A stretch of 64,000 bases of DNA, taken from positions 496,001 through 560,000 of the forward strand of contig OZ006967.1 of assembly GCA_963930955.1 (NCBI GenBank). Reading direction: 5' to 3'. Below, piece by piece: positions 44,356 through 52,965 of this stretch. The position numbers and the translations under genes are program-made. The DNA comes from Scatomonas sp963930955 (GTDB lineage Bacteria; Bacillota; Clostridia; Lachnospirales; Lachnospiraceae). A model generated the notes under the pieces. It was not told where the DNA came from. It did no database searches and saw nothing but the letters and a program-made list of their open reading frames with translations. Numbering within the stretch: position 1 is the first letter of the stretch; every line of letters starts with the position of its first letter.

Positions 44356-45381
44356 AACCGCCTCCCCATTTCTTCCAGTTTTTCCGGAACAGATATACCA
44401 CGCCGGAACCTGCCGCCAGCAGGATCAGCCCGGAAAGGGTCAGGGAGATGGTATACTCCGCGATCCTGGATCCGGACACCCCGGAAGCGCCGGTTTCTTC
44501 CGCCGCTGCTTCCTCCTGGTAGACAGGCTTAAGCCCTGGGATGCATTTAAAGACTCTTCCCCGCCGCTGTCGGATACGGGGGCTGCCTCCTCCGTAATGG
44601 TATTCTGCAGTTCCTCCCCCTGGGCTTCCGGCGTGGAAGCAGGCTCCGGTGTTTCCGCAGCTTCCGGAGAGGCCGTGGGAGATGCCGTAGGGGCAGGGGT
44701 CGCGGCAGATTCCGGCTCCTGGATGGGCGCCGCTGTGGGGGATGCCGTGGGGGCAGGGGTCGCGGCAGATTCCGGCTCCTGGGTAGGCGCCGCTGTGGCA
44801 GCCGGAGTCGGGACAGGTGTTTCCTCTGCTGTCACCATGGTAGCATTCATATCCGTACTGTTCCCTTGGGTAAAGTCGCTGGGATACAGATAAAAAATCA
44901 CATCCCTTCCCATGGGCTGTACATACATGGAACCCCGGATCACGCAATTCTCGCTGGGCACCTGGATGCAGACATCTGTGGTCCCTCCGCTGCTGTCTGT
45001 ACCGCTCCCGGTTACTCCCAGCGCAGGCGTAGACCAGCCGGAGTCTCCTACAGACTGCACCCAGAAAGAATGGCCGCTGGTGTAATCCATAAGGCTTAAA
45101 CGAATGGTCAGATAGTAGTTTCCGCTGTCCGTCACCTCCAGCATACCGGTAGTATATACAGCACTGTCCACCATGCCCTGGCCGGTAGCATAGGAAGCTT
45201 CCCCGCCGGAATCTTCAATAACCCCCGTCACCGGGTGCGCATAGCAGGGATGGATCACACAGGTATATACGGTACCGCTCTCCGCCCGGACAGAAACTGC
45301 CGAAAAACCCGCCCAGAAAAACAGAGCTGCCAATACCCCCAGAAATCCGGCCAGGGGTTTTCTGTATCGTTTGCTTTCCAT
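44330..45381 (-). pseudogene. Shp-type heme-binding surface protein, frameshifted before its membrane anchor
   Basis: The first frame, from the ATG at 45381 (AAAGGAG upstream), gives a signal peptide, then an Shp heme-binding domain: GTVYTCVIHPCYAHPVTG, DSGGEASYATGQGMVDS, MDYTSGHSFWVQ and MYVQPMGRDVIFYLYPSDF. Methionines in GQGMVDS and in the MYVQPMG stretch sit where Shp uses two Met ligands for heme. A Pro/Thr/Ala-rich wall-spanning region follows. Near 44520-44560 the frame changes: the membrane helix ISLTLSGLILLAAGSG and the acidic tail DDDEEE lie in the neighbouring frame (ending 44330), while the first frame runs into a nonsense tail stopping at 44440. As written the anchor would be lost. 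Confidence 0.8.
44683..44803. repeat. 60-bp direct repeat, two copies, in the Shp wall-spanning region
   Basis: Nearly identical 60-base units (about 44684-44743 and 44744-44803) encode twenty-residue Pro/Ala/Thr-rich repeats containing QEPESAATPAPTASPTA. Frame is kept because 60 is divisible by three. Confidence 0.75.
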
Positions 45382-45431
45382 ATTTTATATCTCCTTTCAG
45401 CCGTTTCCCGGAAGGTTTTTCGGATATCCAG

Positions 45432-45468
45432 GAAAAAGAAGGCCGGGCTTTTCAGCTGCCAGCCTTCT
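45432..45468 (-). terminator. Hairpin terminator/attenuator between the FMN-NEAT and shp genes
   Basis: Arms 45437-45446 and 45459-45468 (ten pairs, one wobble) with a 12-base loop are followed on the minus strand by TTTTT. It may reduce transcription of the transporter genes relative to the surface receptors. Confidence 0.7.
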
Positions 45469-45481
45469 CTGCTGTTTTTTC

Positions 45482-47656
45482 TCAGCCCCGGTTTCTTTTT
45501 TTCAGTACTGCCGCTGTCAGCAGGATCCCCGCCAGAGCCAGCGCTGCCGCCCAGGCCCCTGCCCGGGTAGTATCCCCGGTTTTCACGCCGGAGGTGAGAG
45601 AGGCGCCGCCCAGGCCTCCGCTGCTTAAGCCGCTGCCCCCGTTCAGGCCGCTGCCTCCATTCAGGCTGCTGCCTCCGGTTAAAGAGGAGCCTCCGCTCAG
45701 GCCGGCGCCGCCGTTCAGGCCGCTGTCTCCCGGATTCTTTCCATTGTTATCCGTTCCGCTGTTCGAATTGCCCTCTTCCTCTGTAAAACCGGGATCATCC
45801 GCTGTGGTCTTTTTGATGCTGCTCCAGTCCAGCTTCAGGTACACCGACTGGGTGCCGGTGCCGCTGGCAATGGCGTCCATCAAAGGAACGAACACCTGCA
45901 AAGGCACATAGCCATCTTCCAGAGCCTCCGGGATCATGGCAAAGGTCACCTGATCCGGATAATCCGTGCCGTAGGTATCCTTGACCCTTGTTCCGTCCTC
46001 ATTGGTCTGATAGGAATCAACGGTCACATCCGCCAGCTCTCCCTGGGGGTTCCCGTAGGAATCCACCGTATAGCCAGTAAGGAAATATTTCAGCCGGCTC
46101 AGGTATCCGTAGGAATCGTTTATTTTCAATCCTTTAAAATCCAGGGTCAGGTTGTACTGGCTCTCCTGCACCGTCAGTTTTACCGTATGGTTGATGGCGT
46201 CGTTGGACATGGAGTAGGTCTGGCGGTCTGTCTTGACCATGGTTCCCGTAAGGGAGTACACACCGTCCTCCAGGTTCCGGATATCCAGCGGCTGATCTTC
46301 TGATGGATCCCCGGGATCCTCCGGGGCATCCGGATCCTCCCCGCCATTCTGCCTGCAGCTGATCGTAAACGTAGTCGTCCCCGTATAATTTCCCGGCTCC
46401 GCCGCAGCCGCGTCTTCCGCCCGGATCGTAATATTTCCCTTCAGAACGGCATTCTCTCCAGACCGGACAAGATTCTCCGAGGATGCGTCAAAGGTCTGGG
46501 TGCCGAAATCATTGGCAAAGGGCAGACTGTTTCCGCCGCTTTTCAGCAGTCCCTCCGCCAGAGCGGATACCTGGATCTGCCCTTCCCGGTTTTCTGTGGA
46601 TACCTGGATCTCATAGGGCTGCACGTTATCCTGGGTCCGGCTCAGGCTTCCCAGGGCGATGGAGGATGGGATGGAAACCTCATAATCCGGAGAAGAGCTT
46701 TCTTCCGGAACCTGAGCCAAGATCTGCATACTCCGGGAATCCTCCTGGGACTCCTGCTTTGTCAGCGTATCCCAGTACAGGGTCACAATACCGTCCACGT
46801 TAAAATGTCCGTTTTCAAATACGATCCCGCTGATCTCCCCGTTGAGATTGCTCATAGCCGGCACATACAGGTACAGATTATTATAATAATACCGGCTCAT
46901 TCCGCCGGTCAGGGGAAAGGACACATCTGTGACCACCGTATGCTCCCCTGCTTCCCGGGTATTATAGGAGACCCCATCCATGGTCAGGGTTCCGGAGCGG
47001 TCATTCTCCCGGTAATAACCGTTAAAGTCCAGAATGTACAGGGGCTCCTGATCGGTTCCGGATATCATCCTGTAGGAAAGCTGCATATTGCCCGCTTCAT
47101 CCACCTCCAGAACCGCCTGGGCTGTTTCACCCTGCACCAGGCTGTGGTCCACCACATCGCTCCGGACCGCCACCGTAATGCGGTAGGTGCCTGCCTCCGG
47201 GATCTCCGCCGGAACCTCCGGGTCTTCCTCCGCTGTCTCCAGATGCAGGGCGTCTTTCACAGCCTCCTTGATTCCGTTGGAAGAGTAGGTAGCTCCGGAC
47301 ACAGTGTCTACCTTCTGGATCCCTTCCGCGTCCTCATCCGACAAACCGGTCAGGGCTTCTGTCATTCCCTCTGCGGCTGCCTGCAGCTTGCCGCGGTTTA
47401 CATCTGCGTAAGTGCCCCCGAAATTTTCCCCGGTGATATCCACCCCGGTAATGATCCCCTCTGTCACAGCCACATCCGCAAGAATATCATACTCGCCGAA
47501 CTGATCTATATGGAAGGTTCCCTCTGCCCTGTAGGAATCGGAGGAGTGCTCTGCCGGTGCGGCCTGGGCGCCCAGAGGCTGCCAGAAGGTTCCCAGGGTC
47601 ATGGCGGCTGCCAGAAGCCCGGCGCCCCATTTTTTCACGGCCCTATTTCGTCTCAT
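45482..47656 (-). CDS. FMN-binding and NEAT domain surface protein, sortase/TM anchored
   Basis: Start set at 47656 with AGGAGG five bases upstream. The 724-residue exported protein has a signal peptide (about 1-33), an FMN-binding domain (about 42-138) with the flavinylation-type motif DTVSGAT (Thr123), a first NEAT-like domain (about 154-300), a beta domain (about 310-435), a clearer NEAT domain (about 462-615, LEDGVYSLTGTMVKTDRQT...YGYLSRLKYFLTGYT), a Gly/Ser/Leu-rich repeat, and a C-terminal VKTGD motif, hydrophobic helix and KKRNRG tail like a wall-sorting signal. NEAT domains bind heme; covalently bound FMN could pass electrons to it. The beta domain recurs in the next NEAT protein. Confidence 0.8.
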   Translation of the reverse strand: MRRNRAVKKWGAGLLAAAMTLGTFWQPLGAQAAPAEHSSDSYRAEGTFHIDQFGEYDILADVAVTEGIITGVDITGENFGGTYADVNRGKLQAAAEGMTEALTGLSDEDAEGIQKVDTVSGATYSSNGIKEAVKDALHLETAEEDPEVPAEIPEAGTYRITVAVRSDVVDHSLVQGETAQAVLEVDEAGNMQLSYRMISGTDQEPLYILDFNGYYRENDRSGTLTMDGVSYNTREAGEHTVVTDVSFPLTGGMSRYYYNNLYLYVPAMSNLNGEISGIVFENGHFNVDGIVTLYWDTLTKQESQEDSRSMQILAQVPEESSSPDYEVSIPSSIALGSLSRTQDNVQPYEIQVSTENREGQIQVSALAEGLLKSGGNSLPFANDFGTQTFDASSENLVRSGENAVLKGNITIRAEDAAAAEPGNYTGTTTFTISCRQNGGEDPDAPEDPGDPSEDQPLDIRNLEDGVYSLTGTMVKTDRQTYSMSNDAINHTVKLTVQESQYNLTLDFKGLKINDSYGYLSRLKYFLTGYTVDSYGNPQGELADVTVDSYQTNEDGTRVKDTYGTDYPDQVTFAMIPEALEDGYVPLQVFVPLMDAIASGTGTQSVYLKLDWSSIKKTTADDPGFTEEEGNSNSGTDNNGKNPGDSGLNGGAGLSGGSSLTGGSSLNGGSGLNGGSGLSSGGLGGASLTSGVKTGDTTRAGAWAAALALAGILLTAAVLKKRNRG

Positions 47657-47686
47657 CTTTTCCTCCTTGTGGGTTTTCTTAAGAAC

Positions 47687-47725
47687 GGCGGAAATCCTCC
47701 CTGGCATCTGCCGGAGGATTCCGCC
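47687..47725. terminator. Hairpin between the two NEAT genes
   Basis: Arms 47687-47700 and 47713-47725 pair over 13 bases with one bulge around a 12-base loop. The U-tract is weak on the minus strand, so it may act as a partial terminator or mRNA stabiliser inside the heme operon. Confidence 0.6.
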
Positions 47726-47764
47726 TTTTCTTTATGAATTCCGGTCTGCTGTCATCCCGGAATG

Positions 47765-48706
47765 TTAGTTCGCTGCGTAAGAAATTGCGAATGTGGTGGT
47801 TCCGGTATAGTTGCCTGCAGCGGCGGCTGCCACTGCTTCTGCTGTAATGGAAATCGTTCCTTCAAGGTCTGTTCCCTCTGTATCCGCGGATACGGTCTTG
47901 GTTCCAAAGTTATTTGCAAATGCCAGGCTGTTTGCTCCGCTGGTCAGGTTTCCATCTGCAGGCGCAGTAACGGAAACACTTCCATCCAGATCAGAGGCTG
48001 CCACCGTTACCTTATAAGTCTGCGTGTTATCCTTCTCCGCGCTCAGGGTTCCCATGGAAACCGATTCCGGAACGGTTACCGTGTAGGAAGGCGCGGACAC
48101 TTCTTCCTTTACTTCCGCAGTGATCTGCATGTCCTGGCTGTCTGTTTCCGGTTCCTGGGAAGCGCCGGCAGCCTGCAGATCTGTTACCTTCACGAAAAAG
48201 TTCTGGGTCGTGTTCATGAATACATTCACATAGGCGCTGGCAGACACTTTGCCGGCTGCCAGTTCATCCAGCACATCTCTGGGAAGTTCCACAGACAGCA
48301 CCTGGGTGGGCAGCTCGTCTCCCGCGGAAATGCCGAACAAAGAAGCGTCTGTGTCAAACACTTTCTCCGGCTTGGCTGTGATATCCGATTCCGCGGCGTA
48401 CTCCGTGCCGTCTACGGTGAACACTACGTCCTTGATGGTTCCGTCTGTTCCCTGGTCGGAAAAAGCGGGAATGGGATAGGCCACATAGAAGGTCAGCTCC
48501 GCTGCGTCATCGGTCAGCACCACCTCCGCCTCATGGCAGAAAATCGGATCACACATGCTGTTGTTTCCGGATCCGTTGGCATTCAGGAAGTGGATTTCCC
48601 CTGTATACTCCCCGTTGGCATAGTCCGCGGCAAAGGCGGTGGTGCACATCATAGTTCCCAGCAGGGCGGCCGTTACGGCGCCGGATAAGATTTTCTTCAG
48701 TTTCAT
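47765..48706 (-). CDS. Secreted NEAT-domain heme-binding protein
   Basis: A 313-residue exported protein. The signal peptide ends at AFAADYA (about 27). Residues about 29-178 look like a NEAT domain: NGEYTGEIHFLNANGSG, NNSMCDPIFCHEAEVVL with the Ser-Met of the heme lid, LTFYVAYPIP, and YVNVFMNTTQNFFVKVTDL. Two cysteines (C52, C57) in the lid are unusual. The C-terminal 120 residues repeat the beta domain of the FMN-NEAT protein, with shared SLAFANNFGTKT and AGNYTGTTTF segments. There is no membrane anchor or sorting motif, so it may act as a secreted hemophore. AAAGGAGG precedes the ATG. Confidence 0.78.
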   Translation of the reverse strand: MKLKKILSGAVTAALLGTMMCTTAFAADYANGEYTGEIHFLNANGSGNNSMCDPIFCHEAEVVLTDDAAELTFYVAYPIPAFSDQGTDGTIKDVVFTVDGTEYAAESDITAKPEKVFDTDASLFGISAGDELPTQVLSVELPRDVLDELAAGKVSASAYVNVFMNTTQNFFVKVTDLQAAGASQEPETDSQDMQITAEVKEEVSAPSYTVTVPESVSMGTLSAEKDNTQTYKVTVAASDLDGSVSVTAPADGNLTSGANSLAFANNFGTKTVSADTEGTDLEGTISITAEAVAAAAAGNYTGTTTFAISYAAN

Positions 48707-48764
48707 AACTGAATCCTCCTTTATTGAATATTTTTATGTACAGCGCTTCCGCGCGGCAACATCG

Positions 48765-49250
48765 TTACTGAACGATCAGGGTGCAGCTGACCTGGGCCCC
48801 GTTCCGGGGCTCCATGGCCTCGTTGGCGGTATAGGTAGCATAGCGCAGCGTCAGGGGATACTCTCCCGCCTCCATCTCCTTCTCCAGGGTGATCTCGTAA
48901 ATGGTCTGACCCGGCCGGATCAAATCCGAGGTGTAGATCGTCTCCTCTGTTTCCGGCAGATAAAAAGAAATTTCAAAATAAACCTGGTTCTCCTCCGGGT
49001 TTGTAAGCTCTACGGAAACCTCTTTTGTTCCGGCAGGGATCACAATGGATTCATAGCCCGGAATTTTGATCCCCTGGCCCTGGCCGCCGGCCTCCTCTGT
49101 GCTTTCGGGACTTTCCTGATACTCCTCAAAAGCTTTTTCATTCTCATAGTTGGTGACTTCTTTCGGCTTACGGCTCCAGAAAACAGCAAGGATCACAGCC
49201 AGAACAACCGCTGCCGCAAGGATCGGAATCCATATTTTTTTCTTTTTCAC
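48765..49250 (-). CDS. Membrane-anchored extracellular protein of unknown function, first in heme operon
   Basis: A 161-residue protein starting with GTG after GGAGAGAAG. A short basic start, one membrane helix (about 6-26) and a charged linker precede a beta-rich extracellular domain (about 60-161) with alternating segments such as KEVSVELTNPEENQVYFEIS and GEYPLTLRYATYTANE. No family recognised. Gene order makes it the first gene of the heme-acquisition operon, so it may help anchor or order the secreted NEAT proteins; this is inference only. Confidence 0.6.
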   Translation of the reverse strand: MKKKKIWIPILAAAVVLAVILAVFWSRKPKEVTNYENEKAFEEYQESPESTEEAGGQGQGIKIPGYESIVIPAGTKEVSVELTNPEENQVYFEISFYLPETEETIYTSDLIRPGQTIYEITLEKEMEAGEYPLTLRYATYTANEAMEPRNGAQVSCTLIVQ

Positions 49251-49441
49251 TGTCTTCTCTCCATTCTTTGTTTGTTAGTCTTTCCTAACCATTATGCAGA
49301 AATCAACTCTGCTGTTTATCAAATATCAATCGTCATAAACATGCAGATACTTCTGAATTCCCTCATCTTTGTTCTTCTATTCTCCTGTTAGTTTTAACTA
49401 ACCATTCAAGAAAAAAAATAAATCTTTTCGTTCCAAAACTA
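49251..49441 (-). promoter_or_regulatory. Leader of the heme operon with two GTTAG-N6-CTAAC dyads
   Basis: GTTAGTCTTTCCTAAC (49274-49289) and GTTAGTTTTAACTAAC (49387-49402) have the same spacing and are both followed by CATT. They resemble operators of DtxR/IdeR/MntR-type metal repressors, which use TTAG...CTAA half-sites. The -10 sequence of the presumed original promoter, TATATA, remains at the IS66-1 edge (49442-49447), but its -35 box has been moved to the other side of the element. No gene is seen in this stretch. Confidence 0.65.
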
Positions 49442-49553
49442 TATATATCGTAACCGCCAAATATTCCTGCGGATTTTCTTGTCCCAGTTTTTTCCTTATA
49501 ATTGTAGCTGTTAGATATTTAGATTATTTCACTACAATTATGGAGGATAGGTT

Positions 49554-49964
49554 ATGACAGGTACTCGCAAAGCCCGTGTTCCGATGGCGGAACAGCTCAG
49601 GCTTATCAATGAATGCCGCCAGAGCGGCATGACAGATGCTGACTGGTGTCGTGAAAACGACATTGCGGTAAGCACCTTTTACAACTGGGTCAGCCGCTGC
49701 CGGAAAGCAGCAGCGGATCAGATCCCAGCAGCGAATTATGGTCATCTTGAGATCCCACGCCCAAAGCAGGACGTGGTTCCCATTGACATTGTTCCAGATC
49801 ACATTTCGGAACAAGATACAGCATCACAGATGCAAAAGTCGTACCTTGACAATTCACATACGATTGAAGTTGCTATGAAAGATATCACAGTCCGCATTCG
49901 CAATGATGCAGATCCGGTCCTGCTTACCAGGACATTCCGCCTGCTTCAGGAGCTGTCATGTTAG
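49554..49964 (+). CDS. tnpA: IS66 family accessory protein TnpA (IS66-1)
   Basis: A 136-residue IS66 Orf1 protein. The N-terminal helix-turn-helix reads INECRQSGMTDADWCRENDIAVSTFYNWV (about 19-47), the typical start of this family. It likely binds the element ends. Overlaps tnpB by 7 bases. Confidence 0.9.
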   Translation: MTGTRKARVPMAEQLRLINECRQSGMTDADWCRENDIAVSTFYNWVSRCRKAAADQIPAANYGHLEIPRPKQDVVPIDIVPDHISEQDTASQMQKSYLDNSHTIEVAMKDITVRIRNDADPVLLTRTFRLLQELSC

Positions 49965-50299
49965 GTGATATCTCCGGACTTGAGAAGATCTACATTGTCT
50001 GTGGCTATACAGATATGAGGAAATCCATTGACGGACTCTGCGCTGTTATCGAAGATCAGCTTAAGATGGATCCGTCGTCCAGTGCTCTCTTCCTTTTCTG
50101 TGGAAGAAGACGGGACAGGATCAAAGCATTGTTCCGTGAACCGGACGGCTTCGTTCTGATTTATAAACGGTTGTCTGTCCGCGGCGGCTATCAATGGCCC
50201 AGGAAGCAGTCAGAGGTTCGGAATCTTTCCTGGCGGGAGTTTGACTGGCTGATGTCGGGGATCGATATTGACCAACCCAAAGCCCTCAAAGCAGAGTAA
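49958..50299 (+). CDS. tnpB: IS66 family accessory protein TnpB (IS66-1)
   Basis: A 113-residue IS66 Orf2 protein with the diagnostic VCGYTDMRKSIDGL and FLFCGRRRDRIKALFREPDGFVLIYKRL segments. Required for transposition in the family, exact function unknown. Start overlaps tnpA. Confidence 0.93.
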   Translation: MLGDISGLEKIYIVCGYTDMRKSIDGLCAVIEDQLKMDPSSSALFLFCGRRRDRIKALFREPDGFVLIYKRLSVRGGYQWPRKQSEVRNLSWREFDWLMSGIDIDQPKALKAE

Positions 50300-50440
50300 A
50301 AAGTATCTGGATTTCAGCAAAAATCCTGCACAGAAAAAATCGGAAAATCCTTGTAAATTCGGCATTTTGGGGAGCTAATCTTCTTTAGTAAACCTCTCGT
50401 TTCTGGTATAATAGAGGTATCAAATCCAAGGAGAGACACG

Positions 50441-52057
50441 ATGGCTTCCAGCGCAAAAGATATCCAGCTTCGAGAGCTGAAAGATACGATATTCCAACTA
50501 AATACAATGGTATCTGAACAGACTGAGCTGATCAAATCTCTCCGTCTTATTATTGACGAAAAATCCAGTCATGAGAAAGTACTCCAGGAACAGGTTGATT
50601 ATCTGACAAAAAAACTCTTTGGTTCATCCAGTGAAAGAAGATCCGATGACATTCCGGGACAACAGAATCTTTTTGATGAAGCGGAAACAGAACAGGATCC
50701 ATCCCTGCTGGAAGAAGAGACTGTGATCCGGGAGCATATCCGTAAAAAGAAGGCAACGCACGAGGATCTCTTCAAAGGTCTGAAGGTTGAAAAAGTAGTG
50801 ATCCCTCTTCCGGAAGAAGAGCAGATCTGTCCGGTATGCGGTACACAGATGGTACTGATCGGCGAGGAGTACATCCGCCGGGAACTGGAATTCATTCCTG
50901 CCACTTGTAAAGTGATCGAATACTATAGCCAGAGTTACGGGTGCCCATCCTGCAAAGAAGGACTCGGGGATGCAGAAAAACCTGTAATCATAAAGTCTCA
51001 GGTGCCAGATGCTCTGGTAGGGAAAGGTCCTGCCTCGACTTCCACTGTTGCATGGACCATGTATCAGAAGTATGCCAACGGGCTTCCCCTATACCGGCAG
51101 GAGAAAGACTGGAAACAGTATGGAGCTCAGATCAGCCGTACCACTCTTGCCAACTGGATCATCTACTGTTCACAGAACTATTTTCAGCCCATGTATGATT
51201 ACTTCCACCGTGAACTGTTGAAACGCAGCTTTGCAATGGCAGATGAAACACGAGTTCAGGTATTGAACGAGGACGGGCGCAGAGCCCAGACCCAATCATT
51301 CATGTGGCTGTTCCGAAGCGGCGAGGACGGGCTTCCGGCAATTATCCTGTATGGCTATTCCCCGACCAGGAGCGGCAGCCATGCAAGGGAGTTCCTGGAA
51401 GGCTACAGCGGATACCTGGAAACGGATGGATATCAGGGATACAATCATCTACCGGGGATTAGCCGCTGCTCCTGTTGGGCGCACATCCGTCGCTACTTTA
51501 TCGATGCCGTTCCCAAAGGGAAACAGTATGATTACAGTCAGCCGGCAGTGCAGGGAGTCCAGTACTGCAATCGGTTATTCGCCATTGAGGACTCTATTAA
51601 CAAAAAGTATCCCGGTGATTATGAAAAGCGAAAGCAGCTTCGTCTCGAGAAGGAAAAACCTGTTCTGGAGGCTTTCTGGTCGTGGCTTGCTCAGCAGAAA
51701 CCAGTCCGTAACAGCCGGATGGATAAAGCAGTGAATTATGTTCTGAATCGCCGAGACACAGCGGAAACCTATCTGGAAGACGGACGCTGCAGTTTTACCA
51801 ATAATCTCAGTGAGAATGCAATCCGTCCATTTGCGGTAGGCCGGAAAAACTGGCTGTTCAGTAGTTCCGTAGACGGAGCGAATGCCAGTGCAGTGGTCTA
51901 TACAATGGTTGAGATGGCAAGAGCACACAATCTGAATATTTACGGATATCTTAAATTTCTGCTGGAGCATCGGCCAAGTAAAGATATGACCGATGAACAG
52001 CTGGCAGAACTGACACCTTGGAGTGAAAAACTCCAATCTATCAAAAATCGCATGTGA
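50441..52057 (+). CDS. tnpC: IS66 family transposase TnpC (IS66-1)
   Basis: A 538-residue DDE transposase. It has an N-terminal coiled coil (about 8-60), a LFGSSSERR segment, a zinc-finger-like CPVCGTQM...YGCPSC region, then the catalytic domain with MADETRVQVLNE (first Asp), ETDGYQGYNHL (second Asp) and NNLSENAIRPFAVGRKNW (Glu). It appears intact, so the element could still be active, though IS21 now separates this gene from the right end. Confidence 0.95.
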   Translation: MASSAKDIQLRELKDTIFQLNTMVSEQTELIKSLRLIIDEKSSHEKVLQEQVDYLTKKLFGSSSERRSDDIPGQQNLFDEAETEQDPSLLEEETVIREHIRKKKATHEDLFKGLKVEKVVIPLPEEEQICPVCGTQMVLIGEEYIRRELEFIPATCKVIEYYSQSYGCPSCKEGLGDAEKPVIIKSQVPDALVGKGPASTSTVAWTMYQKYANGLPLYRQEKDWKQYGAQISRTTLANWIIYCSQNYFQPMYDYFHRELLKRSFAMADETRVQVLNEDGRRAQTQSFMWLFRSGEDGLPAIILYGYSPTRSGSHAREFLEGYSGYLETDGYQGYNHLPGISRCSCWAHIRRYFIDAVPKGKQYDYSQPAVQGVQYCNRLFAIEDSINKKYPGDYEKRKQLRLEKEKPVLEAFWSWLAQQKPVRNSRMDKAVNYVLNRRDTAETYLEDGRCSFTNNLSENAIRPFAVGRKNWLFSSSVDGANASAVVYTMVEMARAHNLNIYGYLKFLLEHRPSKDMTDEQLAELTPWSEKLQSIKNRM

Positions 52058-52161
52058 ATTATAGTGTTAGCGTCAGGCGATTTTCACCATTCAGAGTCGG
52101 ATTAAAAACGCCAATCTCAGTCAATTTAAAATCGCCAATGCATCATGTATGTTATTAACAG

Positions 52162-52965
52162 TTACGCATTTTTAAACTCCGTATGCTTTGCGATACCAGC
52201 CTCAAGACCAAGTGTTTCCAGCTTGCGTCCCCGGTAGCTGTCACCTTTGATCATAAATACAGTGGCATCATCAAAGACACGGTCTAAAGAACAAAGCAGC
52301 GTATCATCTTCGCTGAAATATTCACCCCACTGGTTTGGTGTCTTATTGCTGGTAAAAATCATAGTACTGGGACCATCTTTATTGTAGCGGCGGTCAATCA
52401 CATCAAAGAACATACGTGTGTTCTCTTTATCGAACACACACCTGCCAATCTCATCAATGATCAGGCAGGAAGGCTTTACCAGTCCGTTGATGACAGCGCC
52501 CTCCCGGCCGTGTTTTCTTGCATCCGTCAGCTTTTGGTTGAGTTCGCTTGCCCTTAAGAAATAGGTTTTATATCCTTTCAGGCAGCATTCCCGGCCAAAA
52601 GCCATAGCCAGATGGGTTTTGCCCACGCCCTGCGGTCCAATAAAGGCCAGATTTTTTCTTGCATACAGAGCGGACAGAGAAGAGATGTTCTTCAGTGACT
52701 GCACATGCTTCCCATGGAGCCGGCTGAAATCAAATCTTTCAAAGGTTTTCGGCTCGTTCATAGGAAGCTTGCTCAGTTTCAGCATCGTATGGACCATAGA
52801 GTCGTATTTTTTCTGCTCCAGGTATTCAAAAACTCCACAGACTGCCTCCAGAGCTTCCGGCGTAAGTTCTTTTTCATCGGCATAGCTGGCCAGTTCTGCT
52901 GTATAAAGATCGATCTTCAGTGCCTTTGCACTGGACTGGATTCTTTCAAGTATTGATTCATTCAT
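52162..52965 (-). CDS. istB: IS21 helper ATPase IstB
   Basis: Start set at 52965 because GAGGAGGG precedes it and it overlaps the istA stop by eight bases. The 267-residue AAA+ ATPase has Walker A GPQGVGKTHLAMAFG and Walker B SCLIIDEIGR, with FTSNKTPNQWGEYF as sensor region. It assists IstA in strand transfer. Confidence 0.93.
   Translation of the reverse strand: MNESILERIQSSAKALKIDLYTAELASYADEKELTPEALEAVCGVFEYLEQKKYDSMVHTMLKLSKLPMNEPKTFERFDFSRLHGKHVQSLKNISSLSALYARKNLAFIGPQGVGKTHLAMAFGRECCLKGYKTYFLRASELNQKLTDARKHGREGAVINGLVKPSCLIIDEIGRCVFDKENTRMFFDVIDRRYNKDGPSTMIFTSNKTPNQWGEYFSEDDTLLCSLDRVFDDATVFMIKGDSYRGRKLETLGLEAGIAKHTEFKNA

Noticed and set aside
44500..44570. Programmed frameshift in the shp-type gene
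   Set aside because: No classical slippery heptamer or downstream stimulatory structure is evident; mutation or sequencing error is simpler.
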